DNA from: JANQLU01 sp964434955
GTDB taxonomy: Bacteria > Planctomycetota > Planctomycetia > Pirellulales > Pirellulaceae
Reading direction: 5' to 3'
Assembly: GCA_964434955.1 (NCBI GenBank)
Contig: CAYSXI010000022.1
Coordinates: 1 to 40,367 of the forward strand
DNA length: 40,367 nucleotides
A program made the translations under genes and the position numbers. The notes beneath the pieces were generated by a model. The model was given only the letters and a program-made list of their open reading frames with translations, did no database searches and was not told where the DNA came from. Shown here one piece after another: positions 24,891 through 33,444 of this stretch (its first letter is position 1; every line of letters begins with the position of its first letter).

Positions 24891-24988
24891 GTACTTTTTC
24901 ATGAGCAAAAAGATGATTCGAATTACCGGTTAACGTGAGAATGATCCGGGATTAGAATATTCGCTTTCAGTTCAAGAAGAGATTCCCA

Positions 24989-25297
24989 ATGGCCCAGTTC
25001 AACGTTTCGGTACCCCATCAAACGACGCGCGACGACGCAATTGAAAAGCTGCGAGGTTTTTCAGAGAAGATTCGTGACGAGTTTGCGGGGCAAGTCTCCG
25101 ACCTGGCCGAAACCTGGGATGACGATGGGAATCTTCAGTTTGCGTTCAAAGCCATGGGAATGGCCGTTGATGGAACCGTCAAAACTGACAGCGACAAGGT
25201 CGACGTTAGCGGAAACCTCCCGTTCACTGCCCTGCCCTTTCGTGGTTTGATTGAACAAACCATTGCCGACAAGATTGGCGAAGCACTCAATGGCTGA
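24989..25297 (+). CDS. polyhydroxyalkanoic acid system family protein
   Basis: This 102-aa protein matches the small family of polyhydroxyalkanoate-system (granule region) proteins. The pattern reads FNVSVPHQTTRDDAIEKLRGFSEKIRDEF, DLAETWDDDGNLQFAFKAMGMAVDGTV, VDVSGNLPFTALPFRGLIEQTI and DKIGEAL. The name comes from gene neighbourhoods in proteobacteria, and the biochemical role is not settled. The fold resembles small START/SRPBCC-like or lipid-binding beta proteins, which is my inference. No PHA synthase or phasin gene is in the window, so a role in storage granules should not be assumed. ATG 24989 follows AAGAAGAG at a suitable distance. Confidence 0.8.
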   Translation: MAQFNVSVPHQTTRDDAIEKLRGFSEKIRDEFAGQVSDLAETWDDDGNLQFAFKAMGMAVDGTVKTDSDKVDVSGNLPFTALPFRGLIEQTIADKIGEALNG

Positions 25298-25334
25298 GAA
25301 CCGCCCTTAGCGTCCACAGCCTCCGGCCCCTGGA

Positions 25335-25381
25335 CGTTGAGTCCCTGCAAGCGAGGTACCTCCGCGTTACGTCCCTGCAAG
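25335..25381. repeat. 17-bp direct repeat pair downstream of glmS
   Basis: CGTTGAGTCCCTGCAAG (25335-25351) and CGTTACGTCCCTGCAAG (25365-25381) differ at two positions and start 30 bases apart. A third partial copy, CGTTGCGTCCCTACG, lies at 25456-25470. All are in the 189-base convergent gap between the PHA-type gene and glmS. No T-run or hairpin clearly marks a terminator here. Confidence 0.6.
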
Positions 25382-25486
25382 TTAGCTTGAGGGCTCATCA
25401 ATGACGACATGGCCGATCGATTCCCCCTCGCAAATGAATCTTCAACGACCTTCCTCGTTGCGTCCCTACGCCGATCAACTTGATCG

Positions 25487-27358
25487 TTACTCGACGGTCA
25501 CGCTTTTTGCCAGGTTCCGGGGCTTGTCCACATCGCAACCACGAAGCAGCGCAATGTGGTAAGCCATCAATTGAAGTGGGACAACCGTCACAACCGGCTG
25601 AAGAAACTCATCGACTGGCGGAACAAAGATCACGTCATCGGCAACTTGTTCGACCCGCTCATCGCCTTCAAATGCGATGGCAATAACGGGTCCACCCCGA
25701 GCTTTGATTTCCTCGAGGTTGGACATGACCTTGTCGTAGATAAATCCGCGAGGCATCACAAACACACTTGGCGTATTCTCATCGACCAATGCGATCGGCC
25801 CATGCTTCATTTCGGCGGCCGGATATCCTTCGGCGTGAATGTAGCTAATCTCCTTCAACTTCAATGCGCCTTCCAGGGCGGTTGGGAAATTGTAATGTCG
25901 TCCAAGGTAGAGGAAGTTGTTCGCGTGCTGGTATTTTTCTGCAATCGATTTGGTCTTTTGATTGCATTCCAACGCTTTTTCCATGATCGTCGGCAAGCGT
26001 TTGATCTCGTCAATCATTCGCCGTCCAGCGTTGTAACTCAGGTGCCGCAGTCGGCCCAGGTAAAGGGCCAGCATCATCAGAGCCAAACACTGTGATGTGT
26101 AGGCTTTGGTGGAGGCCACCCCGATTTCTGGACCCGCATGCAAGAAAATGCCGCCATCGGCTTCCTGGGCGATTGAACTTCCAACCACATTGCAAATTGC
26201 CATGGTTAGATGGCCTTTGCGCTTCATCTCCCGCAAGGCCGCCAGAGTATCCGCCGTCTCACCGCTCTGCGTAATGGCAAAGATAAGGGTATTGTTGTCC
26301 ATCGGCGGATTGCGATATCGCAACTCGCTCGCGTATTCGACTTCCGTTGGAATTTGAGCGATCTCTTCCATCAGGTATTCGCCGACCAACGCCGAGTGCC
26401 AACTGGTTCCGCAGGCGGTCAACACAATGCGATCGACTTTCCGTAAGTCTTGCGGACTGAGGTTCAGACCTCCAAAGACTGCCGTCGCGTCATCTTCATT
26501 GAGGCGACCACGCATGGTGTTTTTCAAAGACTGGGGTTGCTCAAAGATTTCTTTGAGCATGTAGTGATCGTAGCCCTCGAGCTCAACCTGGCCCGAATCC
26601 AGCTCCAAAGTTCGAATGTCATGGTTGATCACACCCATATCGCGATGACTGACCTGGAGGCCGTCAGCCTGAACGATCGCAACTTGATGATCGGCGAGGT
26701 AGACAATTTTGTCGGTAAAGCCGGCAAGCGGTGACGCGTCACTGGCGACAAAGTGTTCGCCTTCGCCGACACCAATCACAAGAGGGCTTCCGAGTCGAGC
26801 AGCGAGAATCGTGTCCGGCAACTCGCGAAACATCACCACGATTCCAAAAGTCCCACGAACTTTCGCGAGTGCCCGTTTGATGACATCGGCAAAATACTCC
26901 GGTGTAACTGCCGAGCCGTTCTGCTGCGACTTCTTTCTTTCAACAAGGCAATCTGCGATCAAGTGAGCGACAACTTCGGTGTCTGTTTCTGACTTGAAAA
27001 GATACCCCTTCTCCGAGAGCTTGCTTCTCAACTCGGCATAATTCTCAATCACACCGTTGTGAGCAAGAACGAGGGAATCTTCGCCGCCCATATGGGGATG
27101 GGCATTTGTTTCATTCGCGGCCCCGTGGGTCGCCCATCGGGTGTGACCGATCCCGATATTTGCGGAACATTTGACTTCCGAAACTTTTCCGGCCAATTCG
27201 TTAATACGACCTGCGCTCTTGATGACCTGGAATCGGCCATCCGAATCGATGGTTGCCGTCCCAGCGCTGTCGTATCCGCGGTATTCCAATCGACGCAATC
27301 CTTCGATCAAGAATTTCTGCGCGACTCCAGGACCAACATAACCAACAATTCCGCACAT
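25487..27358 (-). CDS. glmS: glutamine--fructose-6-phosphate aminotransferase (isomerizing)
   Basis: GlmS makes glucosamine 6-phosphate from fructose 6-phosphate and glutamine, the first committed step to amino sugars. This 623-aa protein has the normal layout. The N-terminal glutaminase domain starts CGIVGYVG with Cys2 as nucleophile and carries GIGHTRWATHG, AHNGVIENY and SETDTEV. Two SIS sugar-binding domains follow with ACGTSWHSA, ITQSGETADTLAAL, VASTKAYTSQ, LYLGRHYNFPTALEGALKLKEISY and AEGYPAAEMKHGPIAL. The C-terminus LAKSVTVE is as expected. Many Gram-positive bacteria control glmS with a ribozyme in the leader. I see no glmS-ribozyme-like sequence in the 249 bases upstream. Confidence 0.97.
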   Translation of the reverse strand: MCGIVGYVGPGVAQKFLIEGLRRLEYRGYDSAGTATIDSDGRFQVIKSAGRINELAGKVSEVKCSANIGIGHTRWATHGAANETNAHPHMGGEDSLVLAHNGVIENYAELRSKLSEKGYLFKSETDTEVVAHLIADCLVERKKSQQNGSAVTPEYFADVIKRALAKVRGTFGIVVMFRELPDTILAARLGSPLVIGVGEGEHFVASDASPLAGFTDKIVYLADHQVAIVQADGLQVSHRDMGVINHDIRTLELDSGQVELEGYDHYMLKEIFEQPQSLKNTMRGRLNEDDATAVFGGLNLSPQDLRKVDRIVLTACGTSWHSALVGEYLMEEIAQIPTEVEYASELRYRNPPMDNNTLIFAITQSGETADTLAALREMKRKGHLTMAICNVVGSSIAQEADGGIFLHAGPEIGVASTKAYTSQCLALMMLALYLGRLRHLSYNAGRRMIDEIKRLPTIMEKALECNQKTKSIAEKYQHANNFLYLGRHYNFPTALEGALKLKEISYIHAEGYPAAEMKHGPIALVDENTPSVFVMPRGFIYDKVMSNLEEIKARGGPVIAIAFEGDERVEQVADDVIFVPPVDEFLQPVVTVVPLQLMAYHIALLRGCDVDKPRNLAKSVTVE

Positions 27359-27607
27359 GCTGCAAGAGCTCCAACGTTGTCAGAAATCGAAAACGCTATT
27401 TGAAACCAAGTTCAAATTGGTTTCCACATCAAATCTGTTTTTTGTCAACCGAATACAAAAGCCAATTCGATCGTTAATAATTCGAGAGGCCTTTCCCAAC
27501 TCCATCGGTTTTCGCCTCTTGGAACAAAGAATAAAATGCTTCGTAGCCGGAAATTTCCGAACGATACGATTTTGCAACCGAATCCCCCATCAGGACAAAT
27601 TGACCCG

Positions 27608-29275
27608 ATGCCCGCATACCAGATTCCTAAACTCGCTACTGTGCCCAAGCCACCCAAAAACGAGGTTATCCTGATCGCGAATGGAGACCTGAGGCTTTCG
27701 GCCAATCAGGTCTGCTGGCCGGCTCAAAAACAACTGGAAGAGGATTTGGAAAATGCTGTCGCCAATTGCGGGTTCAAACTTCGTCGTGGCCACGAATACA
27801 AGAAAAAGGAGAAGCACGGCTTTATTGGATCCCAGAAGGAGGGCCTTGATGTTTTTGCTGGCATCCATCCCGATTCACCATTGATCGTGGCCGAGGCAGT
27901 CTGGCAATACTCCCATCATGTCCTTCACGGTTTGACCACGCATCGCGGCCCCATCCTTACGGTTGCCAATTGGTCGGGGACTTGGCCAGGATTGGTCGGC
28001 GTCCTGAATCTGAACGGCTCCCTGACGAAAGCGGGTATCAAATACAGTTCACTTTGGGGCGAAGATTTTAGTGACGCTGGATTTCAGAAAAAGTTAGCGA
28101 AATGGCTGAAAACCGGATCGCTTCGCCACCCGACGTCACACACAACGGCGCTGAAGAAAGTCACTGTCGGAACCTCCGAGCGCAAGCTTGGCCAAACGCT
28201 TGCTGAACAACTCAAGTCGGAAAAAGCCATCATGGGAGTATTCGATGAAGGCTGCATGGGCATGTTCAACGCGATCATTCCCGATCACCTTTTGAATCCA
28301 ACGGGTGTATTCAAGGAACGTCTCAGCCAGTCAGCACTTTATTACGAAGCGACCACGGTCACGAATCAAGAAGCAAAGTCCGTGCTCGATTGGTTCAAGA
28401 AAAAAGGGTTGGATTTTCAGTTTGGGAAGAAACACGAAACAGAATTGACTGAGAAACAGGTGCTCGATCAGTGCAGAATGTACATCGCGGCCTTGCGAAT
28501 AGCAGACGATTTTGGCTGCGATACGATCGGAATTCAGTACCAACAGGGTTTGAAAGACCTGATGCCAGCCAGTGACCTCGTTGAGGGAACCTTGAACAAC
28601 TCGGACCGACCGCCCGTCAAGTCCCGCGACGGCAAGCGGGTCTTGTACCGCGGCGAACCGCTCGTCCACTTCAATGAGGTCGACGAATGTGCCGGATTGG
28701 ACGGATTGATGACCTACCGCATCCACAAAGCCATGGGGCAGCCGGTCGAGAATACGCTTCATGATTTACGTTGGGGCGACTGGGACCAAACCGGTTCCAC
28801 GGACGAGTACGTCTGGGTCTTTTTGATTAGCGGCTCGGCGCCTCCCGCACATTTTGCAGGCGGATGGAAAGGCGCGTTCAGCGCTCGACAACCCGCGATG
28901 TATTTTCCGAGTGGCGGCGGAACTCTCGCTGGAATTTCCAAGCCTGGAGAGATTGTCTGGTCGCGGATCTTTGTCGAAAACAATCGACTCAAAATGGATC
29001 TCGGCCGCGCAGAAGTTGTTTCGCTTCCAGCAGAGGAAACGGATCGACGATGGCAAGCGACGACACCACAATGGCCGATCATGCATGCGGTGACTTATGG
29101 AGTTAGCCGCGACCAGATGATGGCTCGACACAAAAGCAACCACATTCAAGTTGCCTATGCGAATTCCGCAGTTGATGCGGACAAGGCCTGCCTCGCAAAA
29201 GCGGCTTTCGCGGAGGCCCTCGGGATGGAAGTCACCATTTGCGGGACTCGTAAACAAGGGCGACCGTGGAAGTGA
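27608..29275 (+). CDS. L-fucose isomerase family-like protein
   Basis: This 555-aa protein belongs to the L-fucose/L-arabinose isomerase superfamily, to judge from the long three-domain layout and motifs such as ILIANGDLRLSANQVCWPAQ, VAEAVWQYSHHVLHGLTTHRGPILTVANWSGTWPGLVG, FDEGCMGMFNAIIPDHLLNPTGVF, DFGCDTIGIQYQQGLKDLMPASDLVEG and EVDECAGLDGLMTYRIHKAMG. The C-terminal part contains HAVTYGVSRDQMMARHKSNHIQVAY. The sugar substrate is unknown and the metal ligands cannot be placed with certainty. The start is probably ATG 27608 rather than 27536. Its last ten bases overlap the next gene, so the two are translated together. Confidence 0.75.
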   Translation: MPAYQIPKLATVPKPPKNEVILIANGDLRLSANQVCWPAQKQLEEDLENAVANCGFKLRRGHEYKKKEKHGFIGSQKEGLDVFAGIHPDSPLIVAEAVWQYSHHVLHGLTTHRGPILTVANWSGTWPGLVGVLNLNGSLTKAGIKYSSLWGEDFSDAGFQKKLAKWLKTGSLRHPTSHTTALKKVTVGTSERKLGQTLAEQLKSEKAIMGVFDEGCMGMFNAIIPDHLLNPTGVFKERLSQSALYYEATTVTNQEAKSVLDWFKKKGLDFQFGKKHETELTEKQVLDQCRMYIAALRIADDFGCDTIGIQYQQGLKDLMPASDLVEGTLNNSDRPPVKSRDGKRVLYRGEPLVHFNEVDECAGLDGLMTYRIHKAMGQPVENTLHDLRWGDWDQTGSTDEYVWVFLISGSAPPAHFAGGWKGAFSARQPAMYFPSGGGTLAGISKPGEIVWSRIFVENNRLKMDLGRAEVVSLPAEETDRRWQATTPQWPIMHAVTYGVSRDQMMARHKSNHIQVAYANSAVDADKACLAKAAFAEALGMEVTICGTRKQGRPWK

Positions 29276-30552
29276 ATCAAAATGGGGCACCCAAAATCGC
29301 CGAAGTGATTGCGATCGGCGACGAACTGACGACCGGTCAACGTCTGGATACGAATAGCCAATGGTTGGCAGAACAGCTCGTTGACCTTGGAATTCGGGCG
29401 TCGTTTCACTCGACGGTTGAGGACGACTTCGAAGCGAAAATTTCGGTATTCGAAAAGGCGTTTGAGCGGGCAGATATCGTCATCATGACCGGCGGCTTGG
29501 GCCCCACGGCCGACGACTTGACCCGCCAAGTCTTGGCGCGTGTTGCCAGGCGCCCTTTGATTCTTGATCAGGATTCACTGGCACACATTCGCGGAATTTT
29601 CGAGAAGCGAAATCGGGAGATGCCCGAAAAGAATGAAATTCAGGCGATGTTTCCGGAGGGCTGCCAGATCATCCCCAACCCGCACGGGACGGCGCCGGGA
29701 ATTGACCTCGAAATCGCTGCCGACTCGGCAAAAGACTCGACGCCAGGCGGGTGCCGCGTCTTTGCCCTTCCTGGTGTGCCCGCCGAAATGAAGCAAATGT
29801 GGGCGGAATCCGTTCTTCCCGCGCTTCAGACCATGTTCGGCGAAAGCACGGTGATTCGAAAACACAAGCTCAATTGTTTCGGACGCGGTGAAAGCGATTT
29901 CGAGAAGATGCTGCCCGATTTGATTGAACGAGATCGGGAACCGCGTGTTGGCATTACGGCCAGCAAAGCAACGATCTCATTCCGTATTGTTGCCACCGCA
30001 TCTAGCGAAGCCGCATGTCTGCAGCAAATCGCTGAAACGGAATCAACCATTCGGGAACGATTGGGCAATCTTGTTTTCGGTTCTGGCGACGACGAGTTGC
30101 ACGACGTCATTTCGAATCGACTTGCCGAAACCGGTCAAAGGATCGCCATCGTCGACTGTGCAACCCAAGGATTGATGGGCCAAATGTTGCAATCGGCCAG
30201 GGATTCGGAAAAATCATTTTCTGCGGGTTTCGCGTTTCCCGAAGCCATCTCGGCTGCAAGTTTCTTCGGATTGGACACTGATTTCGATCCCCGGAGTTAC
30301 GGAGAAGCCGAATACGATCATCTCGCAAATGCAATTTGCGACCGGGTTCGCACTCGCACGAATTCTCAAATCGTCATTCTCACGTCCGCCCCCGAACGCG
30401 TTCGAACGGATTCGGTTCGCTGGACGAGATTCTCGATTTCCATGGATGGCAAAGCGGAGCATCATTTCGAACCGATGATCGGCCATCCTGCGATCAAACA
30501 GATACGATTCGTCAAATTCGTTCTCAATCGGCTTCGACTCAACCTGGACTAG
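29266..30552 (+). CDS. CinA-like protein with eroded deamidase domain
   Basis: This 428-aa protein has the two-part CinA architecture. The N-terminal MoaB/MogA-like domain (about 8-175; in CinA proteins it carries the COG1058 ADP-ribose/NMN-salvage pyrophosphatase function) is well preserved, with AEVIAIGDELTTGQRLDTNSQWL, VIMTGGLGPTADDLTR, NEIQAMFPEG, GTAPGI and FALPGVPAEMKQMW. The middle GRGESDFEKML and VGITASKATISFRI are also typical. In the C-terminal domain the nicotinamide mononucleotide deamidase motif AESCTGG is replaced by VDCATQG near residue 295, losing the serine and the following glycine pair, and the later part is barely recognisable. Start GTG 29266 overlaps the isomerase-like gene by ten bases, with AAGGG upstream. 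Confidence 0.85.
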   Translation: MEVNQNGAPKIAEVIAIGDELTTGQRLDTNSQWLAEQLVDLGIRASFHSTVEDDFEAKISVFEKAFERADIVIMTGGLGPTADDLTRQVLARVARRPLILDQDSLAHIRGIFEKRNREMPEKNEIQAMFPEGCQIIPNPHGTAPGIDLEIAADSAKDSTPGGCRVFALPGVPAEMKQMWAESVLPALQTMFGESTVIRKHKLNCFGRGESDFEKMLPDLIERDREPRVGITASKATISFRIVATASSEAACLQQIAETESTIRERLGNLVFGSGDDELHDVISNRLAETGQRIAIVDCATQGLMGQMLQSARDSEKSFSAGFAFPEAISAASFFGLDTDFDPRSYGEAEYDHLANAICDRVRTRTNSQIVILTSAPERVRTDSVRWTRFSISMDGKAEHHFEPMIGHPAIKQIRFVKFVLNRLRLNLD

Positions 30553-30573
30553 CCCCAACGAGAATCCACCTTG

Positions 30574-31152
30574 CTAGGAAAACGTTCGCTGAATGATCTG
30601 GCTAATTGATTTGAATGCCGGGTTCCTGGATGTTTCACACCATTCAAAAATTGCGGATTCGGTGGTGGTCAATGTTGCCCCGGAGGATTCCATACGACGC
30701 AGTGCCATTTGGTGATCCAAATCAAACCGGGAGCCTACCGCGTCGACCGCCAGGTAGAGCTCAAATCCTTGACTCATCAAATCCAGGACGGTTTGCATGA
30801 CGCAGACATGGGTTTCGATTCCGGCAACCAGGATTTTCCTCACACCGCGAGAGGCCAGTTCATCGAAAACAAATTCGCATTCTCGGCAACTGAAAACCGC
30901 TTTTTCAGCACAACTTTCAATCTTCCCAGCAAGCGGTTCAATGGTGTGCCCCAATCCTTTGGGATACTGTTCGGTCGCGACAAGCGGAATTTCAAGAAGA
31001 CTTGTCGCATCAATCAATCGGTCGATGTTCCAAACCATTTTCTCGCCATCGGCAATGTGCGGAACCAGTTTTTCCTGGACATCGATAACGAGAAGTGCCG
31101 AATCGGCCGGATTCATAAGTAACGGACTTCGGGGCGAAGACGAATCGCTCAC
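30574..31152 (-). CDS. isochorismatase-fold cysteine hydrolase
   Basis: This 192-aa protein of the isochorismatase-like hydrolase superfamily has the full Asp-Lys-Cys triad: D24 in LVIDVQEKL, K84 in CAEKAVFSC, and C117 in GIETHVCVMQT. TEQYPKGLGHT and the VDAVGSRFDLDHQMALRRM region are typical of the YcaC-like branch, where natural substrates are often unknown. It is soluble with no signal peptide. An in-frame ATG at M13 (about 31116) would remove a Ser/Pro-rich N-terminal extension, so the start is uncertain. It converges on the CinA-like gene with 21 bases between the stops, and it is divergent from hslV. Confidence 0.88.
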   Translation of the reverse strand: MSDSSSPRSPLLMNPADSALLVIDVQEKLVPHIADGEKMVWNIDRLIDATSLLEIPLVATEQYPKGLGHTIEPLAGKIESCAEKAVFSCRECEFVFDELASRGVRKILVAGIETHVCVMQTVLDLMSQGFELYLAVDAVGSRFDLDHQMALRRMESSGATLTTTESAIFEWCETSRNPAFKSISQIIQRTFS

Positions 31153-31263
31153 TTTTCACCTTTCAAATTGACTTGGACACTTCATTTTTATCCGGGACGA
31201 TCGATGCTTCCAGCCCGGAAAGACCAAGCAACTTTCACGAAGCAGTCATTCCGGCCGTTACGT

Positions 31264-31292
31264 TTCACCGTGCCAAGCGCCGCGCGTATAAT
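31264..31292 (+). promoter_or_regulatory. candidate promoter for hslVU
   Basis: TATAAT at 31287-31292 is a perfect -10 box. TTCACC at 31264-31269 matches four of six -35 positions with a 17-base spacer. Transcription would start about 65 bases before hslV. No inverted repeat (such as CIRCE) overlaps it that I can see, so heat-shock control is not supported by sequence. Confidence 0.45.
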
Positions 31293-31363
31293 CGGGACGT
31301 GCCCTAGAGAACAACCGGATATTTGGCGACAATGCAGAAAACAAGGAGATAGGCGACGACAAT

Positions 31364-31906
31364 ATGACTTTCCATGCAACAACCATTCTGGCCGTTCGAA
31401 AAGATAACAAAATCGCGATGGGCGGTGATGGGCAGGTAACCCTCGGGTCGGCGGTGATGAAGGGCGATGCCCAGAAAATTCGTCGCTTGATGAATGGAAA
31501 TGTTTTATGCGGTTTCGCGGGCAGCACGGCTGATGCATTCGCCTTGCTGGAACGATTTGAAGAAAAACTGAAAGATTATCCCGCCAATATCACCCGGGCT
31601 GCCACCGAATTGGCGAAGCAATGGCGGACTGACAAAGCACTTCGACAGCTCGAAGCCTTGATGACTGTCGCCGACAAGAAGACATCATTATTGGTAAGTG
31701 GTACCGGCGATGTCATTCTTCCAACGGATGGAATCATTGGAATTGGATCGGGTGGAAATTACGCCATCGCTGCGGCACGAGGTCTATTGAAACACAGTAA
31801 CCTGTCGGCCGCCGAAATTGTCAAAGAGTCTTTGACGATTGCCGGCGAAATCGACATCTACACGAACACAAATATTGTGCTGGAGGAATTGGATTGTCAG
31901 GACTAA
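31364..31906 (+). CDS. hslV: ATP-dependent protease peptidase subunit HslV
   Basis: HslV is the proteasome-like peptidase of the HslUV complex, a double hexamer capped by HslU. This 180-aa protein starts MTFHATTILAVRKDN. Removal of a short propeptide would expose the catalytic threonine at T6 (TTI), as in the longer-leader HslV/ClpQ type. GGDGQVTLGSAVMKGDAQKIRRL, GFAGSTADAFALLERFE, WRTDKALRQLEALM, GIGSGGNYA and the C-terminal GEIDIYTNTNIVLEEL are all family signatures. It overlaps hslU by 13 bases, so translation is coupled. ATG 31364 sits at the usual distance after AAGGAG (31340-31345 region). Confidence 0.96.
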   Translation: MTFHATTILAVRKDNKIAMGGDGQVTLGSAVMKGDAQKIRRLMNGNVLCGFAGSTADAFALLERFEEKLKDYPANITRAATELAKQWRTDKALRQLEALMTVADKKTSLLVSGTGDVILPTDGIIGIGSGGNYAIAAARGLLKHSNLSAAEIVKESLTIAGEIDIYTNTNIVLEELDCQD

Positions 31907-33285
31907 TCGACTTGGAGAAACCATCGTTGAACCCGGAAGTTTTGACTCCCCGAGAGCTGGTCGAACGACTTGATCGGTACATCATCGGCCAGGATCAGGC
32001 GAAACGTTCTGTTTCAATCGCGATTCGCAATCGTTGGCGTCGTCAACAGTTGCCGGAAGAGTTGCGCACCGAAATATCGCCAAAAAACATTCTGATGATT
32101 GGGCCAACAGGCGTCGGGAAAACCGAGATCGCACGTCGCTTGGCGAAACTAACCGGTGCCCCTTTCATCAAGGTTGATGCGACCAAGTACACCGAAGTCG
32201 GATATTACGGCCGGGACGTCGAAAGCATGGTTCGCGAATTGGTCGAAAATGCCATCGGCCTCGTTCGTGACTCAGAACGGCATCGTGTTGAGGAAAAGGC
32301 GAAGGAGCGCACCAACGAGAAGCTTCTCGATCTGCTTTGCCCTCGGCCGGTCAATTATGAAATGGTCGTCGAACCAGGTTCCGAATCATCGGAAGAAAAC
32401 TCCGAGGAATCTTACCAGCGCACCCGCTCTAAAATGAAGCAAATGCTGCTCGCAGGCGAATTGGATAAGCGAACGGTCGAGCTATCGATTGAGCAAAAAG
32501 CCTCTCCGGTCATGTTCAGTGGTGCCGGACTTGAGCAGATGGACATGGACTTTCAGGGGATGCTTGAAAAAATCATGCCCAAGACGACCAACAACCGGGA
32601 ATTGACGGTCGGCGAAGCGAGGAAGGTAATTTTTGATCAAGAGTGCGAGAACCTGCTCGACAACGAGAAGATCAACGGCAAAGCCATTGAGATTGCCGAA
32701 AACCTGGGCATTATCTTTATCGATGAAGTCGACAAAGTCATTGCCTCCGATTCCAAGAATGCGGATGTGTCCCGACAAGGCGTTCAACGGGACCTACTCC
32801 CCATTGTCGAGGGCACGACCGTACAGACGAAATACGGATACATTCGCACGGATCACATTCTGTTTGTTGCGGCCGGGGCGTTTCATAAAAATCAGCCGAG
32901 TGAATTGATGCCGGAACTCCAGGGACGATTTCCAATCCGCGTCGAACTGAATCCGCTGACCAAAGACGACTTTATTCGGATCCTGACGGAGCCAAAGAAT
33001 TCTTTGACGAAACAGTATCAGGCATTGTTGGACACCGAGGGTGTCGAACTGGATTTTACGGAAGATGCCATTGAGGAACTTGCTTCCTTTGCCTTCCAAA
33101 TCAACCAGTCCACACAAAACATCGGTGCAAGACGGCTCTACACCATCCTTGAACGAGTGCTGGAAGAACTGAGTTTCGAAGCGCCCGACATGAAAATGGG
33201 ACGCGTCTCGATCAATGCTAACTATGTGCGCCAACGATTGGACGAAATCGCCGAAGACGAGGACCTGAGCAAGTTTATCTTGTAA
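31894..33285 (+). CDS. hslU: HslU ATPase subunit of the HslUV protease
   Basis: This 463-aa AAA+ unfoldase feeds substrates to HslV. Signatures are LTPRELVERLDRYIIGQDQAKRSVSIAIRNRWRR, Walker A GPTGVGKTE (70-77), the pore loop TEVGYYGRDVESMVREL, the intermediate (I) domain of about 110-230, Walker B IIFIDEVDKV, FVAAGAFHKNQPSELMPELQGRFPIRVEL, and the sensor-2 region NIGARRLYTILERVLEEL. The C-terminal SKFIL that docks into HslV is intact. The start is TTG 31894, supported by GGAGGA (31882-31887) 6 bases upstream. There is no ATG in a suitable place. An 11-bp repeat array begins 31 bases after the stop. Confidence 0.97.
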   Translation: MSGLIDLEKPSLNPEVLTPRELVERLDRYIIGQDQAKRSVSIAIRNRWRRQQLPEELRTEISPKNILMIGPTGVGKTEIARRLAKLTGAPFIKVDATKYTEVGYYGRDVESMVRELVENAIGLVRDSERHRVEEKAKERTNEKLLDLLCPRPVNYEMVVEPGSESSEENSEESYQRTRSKMKQMLLAGELDKRTVELSIEQKASPVMFSGAGLEQMDMDFQGMLEKIMPKTTNNRELTVGEARKVIFDQECENLLDNEKINGKAIEIAENLGIIFIDEVDKVIASDSKNADVSRQGVQRDLLPIVEGTTVQTKYGYIRTDHILFVAAGAFHKNQPSELMPELQGRFPIRVELNPLTKDDFIRILTEPKNSLTKQYQALLDTEGVELDFTEDAIEELASFAFQINQSTQNIGARRLYTILERVLEELSFEAPDMKMGRVSINANYVRQRLDEIAEDEDLSKFIL

Positions 33286-33316
33286 CGGGCAAAGGGTTAC
33301 TTGGCGTCGGGCATTG

Positions 33317-33415
33317 CCGATATTGGGCCGATATTGGGCCGATATTGGGCCGATATTGGGCCGATATTGGGCCGATATTGGGCCGGTATTGGGCCGGTAT
33401 TGGGCCGGTATTGCG
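33317..33415. repeat. nine-copy 11-bp tandem repeat array
   Basis: Nine head-to-tail units of 11 bases fill 33317-33415. The first six are CCGATATTGGG exactly (33317-33382), the next two are CCGGTATTGGG, and the last is CCGGTATTGCG. Flanks resemble decayed units on both sides. The period is not a multiple of three, and 11 bp is close to one turn of the DNA helix. Each unit contains the near-palindrome CCGATATTGG, and the junctions create GGGCC. It lies between the convergent stops of hslU (33285) and the TPR gene (33445). It has no spacers, so it is not a CRISPR. Confidence 0.95.
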
Positions 33416-33444
33416 CCGACATGTTGCGGACGAGGTGAGCTGCT

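Noticed and set aside
24672..24938. 88-codon open frame in the non-coding block
   Set aside because: It runs straight through a strong intrinsic terminator, starts without a ribosome binding site and has no protein-like pattern.
24989..25297. Evidence of a polyhydroxyalkanoate storage locus
   Set aside because: Only one small family member is present. No synthase, depolymerase or phasin gene is nearby.
27359..27607. glmS ribozyme or other riboswitch before glmS
   Set aside because: I could not find the conserved core of a glmS ribozyme or another known aptamer in this leader by eye.
33317..33415. CRISPR array
   Set aside because: The units abut with no spacers, the unit is only 11 bp, and no cas gene is nearby.
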